A stretch of DNA of 64,000 bases, taken from positions 23,801,817 to 23,865,816 of the forward strand of contig CM059971.1 in NCBI GenBank assembly GCA_030490835.1, read 5' to 3'. The notes under the pieces were generated by a model. It had not been told where the DNA came from. It ran no database searches and worked only from the letters and a program-made list of their open reading frames with translations. Below are positions 13,301 to 21,500 of this stretch, piece after piece (the stretch's first letter is position 1; each line of letters starts with the position of its first letter). This DNA comes from Annona cherimola (taxonomy: Eukaryota; Streptophyta; Magnoliopsida; Magnoliales; Annonaceae). The position numbers were made by a program, and so were the translations under genes.

Positions 13301-15798
13301 AATTTCTTGGGTCTCACTGAAGGATTCTCTAATCCCTCCTGCTTGTGATGCCAAAAAGGTCTTCTGTGGTGATAAAATTGAACTTCCTAGATTCCAATAG
13401 TAGTTTTATATCATTTATTCTTTAGTCTTCCATTTGTTTTTACCTTGCTGTCTCAGGAAGTACACGGCTGGAAGTGGACAAAGCCCCCACCAATGAGCAG
13501 AAAATCCCTGGAAACTGCTAATCCAGGAGACAGGAAGAAGGGTCGCAGATCAACTCAGAACCTCTCTGTGAGAGAGAGGCTCTTGAAAGGTATGGACTGA
13601 AAATTTTTTGCATGGCTTTGATATATTGTCTCGATTTTTGCAGTTTCCCTGGGTTAATTTGCTGGTAATAAGAAAAAATGATTCTTTTGATATCTTTAAT
13701 GCCTATTTTCAGTTTAATGTTTTCTGATATTCCTTTCCTGGGACTTAATGATCTCACAAACCCATGTCACATGACAATCAAATTTTCTGAGACAATAGCT
13801 TATGGATGTGTTTGGGAAGTGATAGAACTTTTTGTATAAAAAGTTTTTGATATAGAAGTTGTAAAAATGAAAGAAAATGATGTGATATCATAGGTGTAAT
13901 AATGAGGGGTAAAGATAACGAATTTAAAATAAATTTATATTAGTTGTATAGGTAGTTGTGTAGAAATGACTAAAAAGTAGGGCAGTTATATAGAAATATG
14001 TGAAGAAATGATTAAAAAATAGAGTAGTTATCGAGAGTGAAAGGTTTTAGCTTGACATTGTTCATTATCAAGCACACCCTATATATTTTTATTGTTATTA
14101 ATTTACGTAAAAATTCACAACTGCATTGTATGCTACTTTGGTGAAGTTTCAAGCACGATGAAGCTTTTTTTTTTTTTTTCTTGCAATGATTTCCTTTCTA
14201 GGTTATCTTACGTGTTGATATGTTATATTTTCCTAAGAAAAGGGAAAACAAAGCTCCAGGATTCAGTGATCAGTTGTAGATTTTTCAGAAACTTTCAGTC
14301 TATTTCGTTTTCTGAAAAGTATTGGTTAATGTGGGAGTTATAACTGATTATTAAATTAGTATAATCTCTAATCTATTCTGACAACCCTTATGTCTTCAAT
14401 TATGCAGAATTCAGCTGCCTGCTGTGTCGCAAAGTGATGATGCTTCCACTCACAACTCCCTGTGCTCATAACTTCTGTAAATCATGTCTGGAGGGTGTAT
14501 TTGCAGGCCAAGCATTTGTGCGAGAAAGGAGCCGTGAAGGTGGACGGAGTCTCCGAGCACAAAAGAATATCATGAAATGTCCCTCTTGCTCGAATGACAT
14601 CTCTGACTTCCTTAAAAATCCTCAGGTATCATGCTCCCTTATTGTGTTAACTCGTCTCTACATGACCTTGAACTGATTGAGTGTTTCTGAAGTCATAAAA
14701 TGGGTTCCTTTTATTATAATTATAATTATAATATTTTACACCAAAGATTTTAGCATAACAGCGTTCTAGAATAGCAGGCTCTGTTTTGGTCGGCCATCAA
14801 CTTCTGTGCCTTAGCGGAGGTCTGATCCTGTCCATGATTTTTTATTACTTCACTAGGGGCTTGAGCTGCATAGTACAGTTTTGAGGTACGTATAGTACAG
14901 TTTTATGCCTGGCTATGTGATGCAACACCAATAATGATGAAGATTACCTGAAATTACCTATAAAGCTGAAAATTTTTCCAGCACTCTCAATCCAAACCAG
15001 GCCCGACTAATTGCTAGGGCTCTATATTGAAGCATAACCTGTTATAGAAGATATTCACTGCATTGAATAGATTTCATTCTCAAATCAGGTAAGTATGTCT
15101 CCAAAACATGCTTAAAATCACATTGATCTTCTGGGCGAGGTGCTTAAAACTTCCATATTCAAGATTGAGCGTTGCACTACATTTGCGTGGCAAAAGTGGG
15201 AATGTCTTACTTTCTATCATTTTGTTGGGAGCAATAATGGTCAACATTGTCATACCATGGCATTTTCATTCTTTGAGAAATGTTAGACATCTGCAACTGA
15301 AAATTTTGATGTTGACAGGTAAACAGAGAATTAATGGACGTGATTGAGTCACTGAAACGTGAATCTGAAGAGAGTGCAGAGGGATTAAATGATGAAGAGA
15401 GTGATGTTACAGATGAGAAGAGGTCCAATGAAAGTGAAGGTTCTGATGAAAAAAAATCTAATGAAAGAAAAGGGCTGGGTAGAAAGTCTGAAGCAAATGA
15501 CGGTATCGGCTCAGAAAATGCTGAAATACTAGGAGTGATCAACGGAGGAGGTGAAAATGCTGAAATGCTTGGAGTGGGCAACGAAGGAAGTGCTGAAAAT
15601 ACTGACATTCTTTATGTGGGCAATGAAGGGGGCGGTGAAAGCCATCAAGCTGGCACACCAAAGAGAAAGAAGACAAAGGGGATAGAGGAGAAGAATGCCA
15701 AGAGGAGAAAGGAAGTAGGACAGACAGATGATTCACAATCAATTCGATTTCAGGTTCAAGTATCCCATGATGATGTTGATGACGACGACTTTGCATGA
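4393..15798 (+). CDS. ORTHRUS/VIM-type E3 ubiquitin ligase (PHD-RING-SRA-RING), nine exons
   Basis: Plant UHRF1-like protein. By family it binds methylated CpG through its SRA domain, ubiquitinates chromatin proteins and supports MET1-dependent maintenance methylation in the nucleus. Exons by GT/AG and frame: 4393-4872, 5748-6277, 7006-7131, 10850-10949, 11963-12024, 12112-12214, 13457-13589, 14408-14625, 15319-15798; 2232 nt, 743 aa, phases consistent throughout. PHD finger: C15, C18, C30, C33, H38, C41, C57, C60. RING1: C148, C151, C163, H165, C168, C171, C183, C186, split by intron 1. SRA/YDG: about 256-431, with [25 protein letters not shown] and YDG (396-398). RING2: C515, C518, C530, H532, C535, C538, C569, C572. 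The tail (585-743) is acidic and lysine-rich, with repeats at 650-690 and a basic KRKKTK motif. It is somewhat longer than Arabidopsis VIM proteins, mostly in the tail. No break seen. ORTHRUS/VIM paralogues cannot be told apart here, so no symbol is given. Confidence 0.96.
4873..5747 (+). other. ORTHRUS intron 1
   Basis: Phase-0 intron that interrupts RING1 between its first and second cysteine pairs: donor gtgagt at 4873, acceptor ttgcag ending 5747. It contains a tandem duplication (4963-5330). Frames on either strand within it are not coding. Confidence 0.9.
4963..5330. repeat. Tandem duplication in intron 1 (about 180-bp unit)
   Basis: Two diverged copies start with ttcttcatgcaa at 4963 and 5143. 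Each runs through a 'ttccaatcattt' block, a 'tgcttgtctc/gttcgtctctgcatt' block and 'gcgatcttc..tt' followed by 'gctattgc(t/c)ggtg'. Confidence 0.75.
6278..7005 (+). other. ORTHRUS intron 2
   Basis: Phase-2 intron inside the SRA domain (…YTG | SGGRDLSG…), donor gtgcgt, acceptor ggcag. No element was recognised in it; a direct repeat 'caatgcatgcagtgcgttgacctt' is near 6586. Confidence 0.88.
7425..7795. repeat. Tourist-like MITE in intron 3
   Basis: It begins near 'gcctgtttggcc', carries the family blocks 'tttaaatcttttttta', 'ctttattctttatcattactc' and 'aagttttatcaaatg', and ends in 'ctaaacacact'. It is a diverged copy. Confidence 0.65.
9762..9980. repeat. Tandem duplication in intron 3 (about 107-bp unit)
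   Basis: 'gaacccagaatgact' (9764) and 'gaacccaaaatgact' (9869) start two copies. Each continues through 'ttactaagtgatatttta/ttactatgttaaataat' and 'catcaataacat/tatcaataacat' to 'aaaatttcc'. Confidence 0.7.
10950..11962 (+). other. ORTHRUS intron 4
   Basis: Phase-0 intron within the SRA domain (…RKIGIQ | GFKVCRYL…). It carries a small insertion flanked by a 17-bp direct repeat (11820-11868) and no other recognisable element. Confidence 0.88.
11820..11868. mobile_element. Minute retro-insertion footprint in intron 4
   Basis: The 17-bp repeat ctaacttattcatattt occurs at 11820-11836 and 11852-11868. It brackets only about 15 bp, poly(T) plus gataaag; on the other strand this reads ctttatc followed by poly(A). 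This is the form expected of an extremely 5'-truncated SINE or LINE insertion with its TSD. A template slip is the alternative. Confidence 0.45.
12215..13456 (+). other. ORTHRUS intron 6
   Basis: Phase-0 intron between …KPAWDYE and [11 protein letters not shown]. Its centre is filled by an inverted-repeat MITE between two (ttta)n-type microsatellites (12541-13083). Intron 5 (12025-12111), only 87 bp, lies upstream. Confidence 0.88.
12541..13083. mobile_element. Inverted-repeat MITE flanked by (TTTA)n tracts
   Basis: The left arm from about 12573 ('caaattccttgtataccca' then 'aattttacctataattg' and 'gaactttcaaaaatg') is mirrored by the right arm ending about 13040 ('ttttgaaagttcgtggg', 'gggataaaatttgtag'). 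(TTTA)n lies at 12541-12568 and (TTTTA)n/(TTTA)n at 13043-13083, suggesting insertion into a microsatellite or slippage of a duplicated target. Confidence 0.7.
13590..14407 (+). other. ORTHRUS intron 7
   Basis: Phase-1 intron just before RING2, donor gtatgg, acceptor atgcag. It holds a Tourist-like MITE (13800-14078) and a poly(T) tract near 14166. Confidence 0.88.
13800..14078. repeat. Tourist-like MITE in intron 7
   Basis: It begins 'ggatgtgtttgggaagtg' and ends 'caagcacaccct'. The interior matches the family (gatgtgatatcataggtgtaat; ggtagttgtgtagaaatgac). Confidence 0.7.
14626..15318 (+). other. ORTHRUS intron 8
   Basis: Phase-0 intron between RING2 and the C-terminal tail exon. It contains a short (ataatt)n tract at about 14714-14735 and no recognised element. 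Confidence 0.88.
15514..15636 (+). repeat. Three-copy coding repeat in ORTHRUS tail
   Basis: Three in-frame units of 13, 14 and 14 codons: [27 protein letters not shown] and [14 protein letters not shown] (residues 650-690). Divergence is mostly conservative. I do not know this repeat from other VIM proteins. Confidence 0.85.
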
Positions 15799-16023
15799 TG
15801 GGACTGCAATCTGGAGATATTAATGAGGTACTCATTTTACGGGAACATATTGACAATTGCAGTTGATGAATACAATTGGTCAAAGATTTTATGGTTCGAA
15901 TTTCGAGGGGACAATTTTCTGGCAACCAAGTTGTCCATCCAATTGTCAAAATTTCTTGTCAACTGAAAAAATTTCATTTTATTTCTGATGAAGTTTTGAC
16001 TATGCTTTATTTTTCGGTTATTG
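15799..16023 (+). other. ORTHRUS 3' UTR and proximal flank
   Basis: Sequence after the TGA stop (15796-15798). No unambiguous AATAAA signal was seen. The transcript may extend into the SINE-like unit that follows, whose poly(A) tract lies about 440 bp past the stop. Confidence 0.5.
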
Positions 16024-16262
16024 GATTTTGCCCGAGTGGCTGAATCTGTCTACGCTTCAACTAACCATTGAAGGACCAGCATTTCAATCCTTACATGAGA
16101 TCCAATGGCGTGAAGATGAAAAGGCTGTCATTTAGTCCCATCTCATGGTCATGGACTCATTGTATTTGTGGACTTCCCCATGCTTGGGTTTTTCGACCAA
16201 AATGAGTATCAATGAAGACTTTACATTAAAACATCCCCAAAAAAAAAAAAAAAAAAAAAAAA
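16024..16262 (+). mobile_element. Possible tRNA-derived SINE with poly(A) tract
   Basis: It starts near 'gcccgagtggctgaatc' (A-box-like), has a B-box-like 'catttcaatcctt' about 55 bp on, and ends in an uninterrupted run of about 25 A (to 16262). A clear TSD was not found, and homology to the copy at 35.1 kb continues past the A-run. The segment was therefore at least partly duplicated as ordinary DNA. Confidence 0.4.
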
Positions 16263-16500
16263 ACCGTAGAAATTTATACTTTACATTCTGGGCTTTTCTC
16301 CAATGAAACCGTGTGCAAATTGCGTCCCTTCAGTTTTTTCATTTTCGACATTTTTAGATCCAAGTGTTTAGAATGATTTTAGTCTAAATTCGAAAATTAA
16401 CTTAATTAAAAGTTTTTATAATTTATAATAGTAAAAAACACGATTTTAAAGAACCACATGCATTTGCACTTACCGTGGATTATATATAAAATCTTGGGGT
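16115..16500. repeat. Dispersed repeat family, copy 1 (ORTHRUS 3' flank)
   Basis: It shares long stretches with 35088-35540, for example 'gactcattgtatttgtggac', 'aaaatgagtatcaa', 'agatccaagtgttt' and 'ttttataattta'. The distal part ('gcacttaccgtggatta') is recognisable again at 33365-33538 and 37185-37440. Confidence 0.7.
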
Positions 16501-17325
16501 CTGTTTGGTATTTACAAAAACATGTCTAATAGCGTAAAACTTTTCATTCGCAGGGCTCCCTAGGAAAAACCCGTCGTTTCACCCGTTTTTCCGTCGCAGC
16601 TTTCCGTCGTCCTTGTGTACTACGACGACAGGACTTCGGCGTCGCGTAAAACTTTTCAGTATTTCGTTGCACGCTAATGTATGAAAGATCGAAAACCAGT
16701 CAAATCTTGACGAGTTTTTTTCTCGACTCGCGTGAGTTACACGGGAACAATTACGGCGATTCCATGATCGTTGCATCATTTACCACACGTCGTATCACGT
16801 ACGTCGGCGCGAAGCATTTGGTGGGTACGTTTGGGAGCGCAAACAATTTATTCATGATCGTTGCTCCGCTGAAAAGACAACTTTTACGGGCGCAAAAACC
16901 CATCACCGGGTTTTATGCCTTGAAAAAACGTCAGTAATCAATTTCGTTACCCGATAATGCAAATGTCTGGGCGCGAATGCAAATGTCCGGCGGCGAATGT
17001 AAAAGACTGGGCGCGAAATGTCCTCTTTTTGCGGCGAAAATCGTTCCTGCGGCGAAATGGAAGACGTTTGGCGCGAAAATGGTTTCTGCAACGAAATCAT
17101 TCTGGTCCGGGCGCGAAAATACATTCTGCGCCGACTGATTAATTTCGGGGGTCGCAAATGGTCAAATAAGATTACCAAGCCCGAGGATCGTCCGGCCTCT
17201 GCGACTGTACGAGAAATGCAGCCCGCTGTCGAGGAGAAGACTGATTTGACGGGTTTTTGCACAAAGCCCCCTCGCATGAAAAGTTTTACGCAAAACCGGG
17301 AGTTTTACACCATGCCAAAACCCGT
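16497..17325. mobile_element. CpG-rich TIR element with GCGCGAA array
   Basis: The exact inverted repeat gcgtaaaacttttcat (16532-16547) / atgaaaagttttacgc (17276-17291) sits in longer imperfect inverted ends that include 'aaaaacccgtc' on the left and 'gacgggttttt' on the right. The interior is strikingly CpG-rich compared with its AT-rich flanks and contains a minisatellite of roughly 20-bp units (16965-17130) built on GCGCGAA / GCGGCGAA. No transposase frame is credible. Superfamily uncertain (Mutator-like or Tourist-like); outer boundaries and TSD are not firm. Confidence 0.6.
16965..17130. promoter_or_regulatory. Array of E2F-consensus-like motifs inside a TIR element
   Basis: GCGCGAAA, the reverse complement of TTTCGCGC and an exact fit to the plant E2F consensus TTTSSCGC, occurs at 17011-17018, 17071-17078 and 17111-17118. 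Near matches (gcgcgaat at 16971; gcggcgaa at about 16990, 17031 and 17050) fill the other units. Whether E2F proteins bind is inference. Confidence 0.5.
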
Positions 17326-17806
17326 CAAATCAGTTCTCTCCTACTATCAATTTTATTTTACACACCTTAACCAACTTTCATTTTAACCTTATAGAAACTT
17401 GTTTGATTCAGGTTAGAAATCAGGTTAATAAATATATAATATTAAAAATATTTTGCTTAATTAAATTTATTTTAAAATATAAATCTGTATGAGAGAATAA
17501 AAATTAATTCTTTTTATGAGAATATTTTTTAATTTATGACTAATACGATAATATAATTGCTAAATAATTTTATTTAAAAGCAATAATGTTTATTTAATTT
17601 TTATGTATTATGTTCTAATGCATAACTATTTTTTTAATAATATATTATATTTTGCAATAAGATATGAAATCGGGTTGGGTCGGATTGATAATTATTTTAC
17701 TTAAAACTAATCTACTCTTGAAATTAGGTTAGTTTATATTGTGTTATATACTTAATTTTTTTCCCCAAAATGCCTTCGAGACCAACTTTATTTATACCTC
17801 AATTTA
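17326..17806. other. AT-rich spacer without recognised features
   Basis: No coding, RNA or repeat structure was recognised. It lies between the CpG-rich TIR element and a Tourist MITE. Confidence 0.5.
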
Positions 17807-18027
17807 AGGTGTGTTTGGTTGGATATAAAAAATGTCAGCTAAAATTTTCAACTTAAAACTTTTTACTATAAAAAACTACTTTATTTTTAATTTTTTTTTT
17901 TTTACAATTTTCTATCCACACACTCCTATATTTTAATCATTTACATATAACTATCAATACAATTATCTTATTTATTTAATTTTATTTTATTTTTATTAAA
18001 AAGTTTTATTTCTGACCAAACACACTC
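17807..18027. mobile_element. Tourist-like MITE with TTA TSD
   Basis: It starts aggtgtgtttggttgg and ends gaccaaacacactc. The target TTA is duplicated (17804-17806 and 18028-18030), as in PIF/Harbinger Tourist elements. Confidence 0.82.
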
Positions 18028-18030
18028 TTA

Positions 18031-18410
18031 ATGTCATTTCTTTCATTCACGTTTTGTTGGGGGTAAAAGAACAACTACTTGGATTATATACGATATAAGC
18101 TGTTTTTGCTACCCATCGTTTGAACGGTTGGTTCCCGCAACTTGAATGTCACCGGTTGGTTGGTTGGGTTACTTGGGTATTCATTACTTAAAGCCCGGCA
18201 GGAATGCTGTGGTGGTGAGGGATAGTCCATGCAAATTAATAAAGCATGCTGCGGAGAGAAGACGGGCTTTAAAATCCTGCCTGAATCGGCGCGCCTTCTC
18301 TTAATGTCCGACCAGGATTTGGAAACGGTAGCTTTGACAGAGCCAAAATCATAATGCGGGAGAGTAGAGAGAAGACACTAACACTAGAGAGCAGTCAATG
18401 TATTTTCCAT
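18031..18410. other. Unassigned moderately GC sequence
   Basis: Not AT-rich like its surroundings. It contains 'cttaaagcccggcagg' (18188) and a related block 'gggctttaaaatcctgcctg' (18267). It could be a gene or element remnant; no frame supports a protein. Confidence 0.35.
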
Positions 18411-19085
18411 CCTAAATCACTAAGAAATATAAATTATAAGCGGAAGCGTACCTGAATTCATAAAAGCAATTGTTGTTGAATCTTGTGATTTCTAGATTTT
18501 TCAAGTTAATACTTAGGATTTTCTAGAAAAGGTGACTCCTCTGGCCTAATGATGGGATGTGTGCATACTTGGTGACCACAACCGTTTGTATAGGAAACTT
18601 ATCTTTCACATTTCTAATTTAGTCCATCATAAAAAATAGAAATTAGATTGTAGGATTTCTATGCATAGGAGACCCATACTTTATTAAGGGTGTGTTTGTT
18701 TAGGGCAAAAAAGTGTCAACTAAAACTTTTCAATCTAAAACTTTTCACTCTCCATAATTATTCTATTTTTTAATTATTTTTTCACACTTTTCTATACAAA
18801 CTATCCTACTTTTCAATCATTTCTACACAACTACTCATACAACTAACCTATCTATTTTAACTTTATTCTCTTTACTCCTCATCATTACTCCTATTATATC
18901 ATATCACTTTCTATTGATTTGACAACTTCTACTCTAAAAACTTTTCATCAAAAGTTTTACCTCCAACCAAACACACCCTAAATGATTTAGGCCCATAAAA
19001 CATTATAGGATCACTTTAAAAATTGAGCTGCTATTTATAATAACGTGTATATAATTAATATATATGTGTGTCCAAAATTTCAATA
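18411..19085 (-). repeat. Copia 3' LTR (minus strand), with nested MITE
   Basis: It shares with the 5' LTR the blocks 'aaatcactaagaaatataaa', 'gcggaagcgtacctgaat', 'aattgttgttgaatcttgtg' and 'aggatttctatgcatagga'. It ends tccaaaatttcaata, the mutated complement of a TGTTGGAATTTTGGA-type LTR start. The adjoining aatctccc (19086-19093) is the complement of a copia polypurine tract. Confidence 0.82.
18688..18978. mobile_element. Tourist-like MITE in copia 3' LTR
   Basis: 291 bp, gggtgtgtttgtttagg … caaccaaacacaccc, TSD TAA on both sides (18685-18687, 18979-18981). It is nearly identical to the MITE at 20718-21008. Confidence 0.88.
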
Positions 19086-20717
19086 ATCTCCCACTTAGAC
19101 TACATATATTTTATAATTATATATAACTTTATGAGTTCAAAATTTCTTGCTACCATACCAAAAATCATCTCAAAACAATCTTGTCCATTAGTTATGCCAA
19201 CATAAGACCAAGACAGCCTTTGTCACATTTATCGTAAGTAGATGTGATACCCAGACCTAAGTAGGTCTATAAATATGATACATGTGTTATTTAAATGAAT
19301 TATGGATGATTTATGATTTTTATGATTTAATGGTATTTTGCAGTTAGGGTTTTGCAATTAAGAATGGTAATTAAGACTAATCGCCATAGCCCAAAGTGAG
19401 TCAAGATAACTAAAGGGGCTTAATGAGAATTAGGATGTGCTAATACGAGATGAATATTTATTTTAATTTCCATGCTATAATTAATATAGATTAAAATGAG
19501 AATTATGAAATAATGTTGGAAATCATAGAAAATTCATAACTTGACGCCTATAAGGCGAAATGAGATGAAATTTGAAAGATAAGCTTACGACGGTGGGCCC
19601 AATCATGTGAATGGATTGGATTATGAAAATCATGATGAGATTAAGGCAATGATTAATCATTTTTAGCCTACACTCCAGGACAAATTCAAGTGATCATAAC
19701 TTGAGTTGAAAAACTTGGTTTGAGATGAAACTCAATGAAGATGGATAAATCGATGAGATAAGCAATGTGGTGGGAATGGATTAAGCTAATTATCAAGAGA
19801 TTTGCTTAATCACAAAAGGACAAAACCCATTTATGGAGGAAAAGACAAAGCAATTAAGCATGGGGTTGAGGTGGCAAGAGATGAGTGGATTAGCACTCAA
19901 AAATTAGATTTTTTGATTTTTTTAAAATCCTAAAATGTCCATGTAATTAGCCTAACCTCTAGCATAGTTAATGAGGGATTAAATGGGCTGAAATATTAGC
20001 CACAAAATGCCAAAAGTGGAAACAAGGTGGACGCCCCATGTGTGGACAGTAACATGTCCATTTAATGCTTGATTTTGGTGATTTTTCTTCAAGATAATTA
20101 CCCAATTTTACTTGGGTAAAAATTAGCCAAGTGTTAAGGGATAAGTGCACATTTATGAGGACTTCAAATGAGATAAAAAAGGAAACATAATTGCTAGAAA
20201 ATTTCAGCAACAAACCCAAGTGGATGTCGATAGCAAGAGAGAAAGAGAAAAGAGAGGAAACTAAGGAGAAAAAAATTCAGCAAGCCCCACACGACCCCCA
20301 GAAGCAAGGAAAAGGAGAAAAGAGAAAGAAAAGAAGAAGGAAAAAGGAAAGGAAAAGCTTGGTAGCAAGTTCGGGAAGCTCGAGACAAAGATTCAACCAA
20401 ATCGGGTAGGTACCCGTTAAGTTTAAGTCTTCCAATTTTCAAATTTCCTTCTTGGTTTCAAACTATGATTTAAATTCATAAAAGATCTCTTAAAGAACAT
20501 GTTATGATACCCTTAAATTGGGTATTTAATGAAAATTAAATGGCATAAATGAAAGCAAGCATTCAAGGGAGTTAAATGGGTGCTAAGATGTGATTTTTGA
20601 TGAAAATCACCACTTGAACCCTCTTGAATCTATATTAAATGTTGCTGCATGAGTTGAGAATCATGATTAGGATATAAATTATAATTTAGTATAAGTCATA
20701 TGATGATTTATGAATAA

Positions 20718-21008
20718 GGGTGCGTTTGTTTAGGGTAAAAAAGTATCAACTAAAACTTTTCAATCTAAAACTTTTCACTCTCCATAATTACTCTATTTTT
20801 TAATTATTTTTTCACATTTTTCTATACAAACTACCCTACTTTTCAATCATTTCTACACAACTATCCATACAACTAACCTATCTATTTTAACTTTATTCTC
20901 TTTACTCCTCATCATTACTCCTATTATATCACATCACTTTCTATTGATTTGACAACTTCTACTCCAAAATTTTTTTATCAAAAGTTTTACCTCCAACCAA
21001 ACACACCC
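20718..21008. mobile_element. Tourist-like MITE in solo LTR
   Basis: 291 bp, gggtgcgtttgtttagg … caaccaaacacaccc, TSD TAA (20715-20717, 21009-21011). Only about a dozen differences by eye from the copy 2 kb upstream. Confidence 0.88.
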
Positions 21009-21104
21009 TAAGTTGCTAATTTTGTAAGGTATGGAACTTAGGGTTGCATATATGACCCGATTTTTTCATTTTTATGTTAAAAATAATATGGAAATGAGAT
21101 CAAA

Positions 21105-21500
21105 TGATTTATGAAAGTTATGTAGGGTAAAATACCCTAGGATTAGGGTACTTTGGACGCCCAAAAGGATTTGGAAAGATAAGCCCCAAATCTGATTTTT
21201 ATGAAATTTATGAAAAGACGTCCAAATGGGGGCCAAAATGGGTGCTATACATGTGATTTTTGTTGCTTTTGTAATGAAATGATTTATGAATGTTATAGAG
21301 GGTAAAATACCCAATGTTTAAGGTACTTTGAGTGTCTAAAGGATTTTGAATGATATGCCCTAAATCTGATTTTAAGGATATATATATGAACACGTCGAAA
21401 CGGGTCAAAATGGATACCCTACATGCTTAAGATTTTGCTGTTTTGGAAGCAAATAAATTATGAATTTTAAATATGTGATAATACCCTAAATTTAGGTTAA
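21105..21500. repeat. Tandem repeat in solo LTR (about 185-bp unit)
   Basis: 'atgatttatgaaagttat' (about 21106) and 'atgatttatgaatgttat' (about 21279) start two units, with a third partial near 21450. Each includes 'agggtaaaatacc', 'aggtactttg/gggtactttgg', 'cccaaatctgattt/cctaaatctgattt' and 'gtccaaatggg/gtcgaaacggg'. Confidence 0.7.

Noticed and set aside
16239..16262. Poly(A) run as proof that ORTHRUS is a processed retrocopy
   Set aside because: The gene has eight introns with proper splice sites, so it was not reverse-transcribed; the A-run belongs to a flanking unit.
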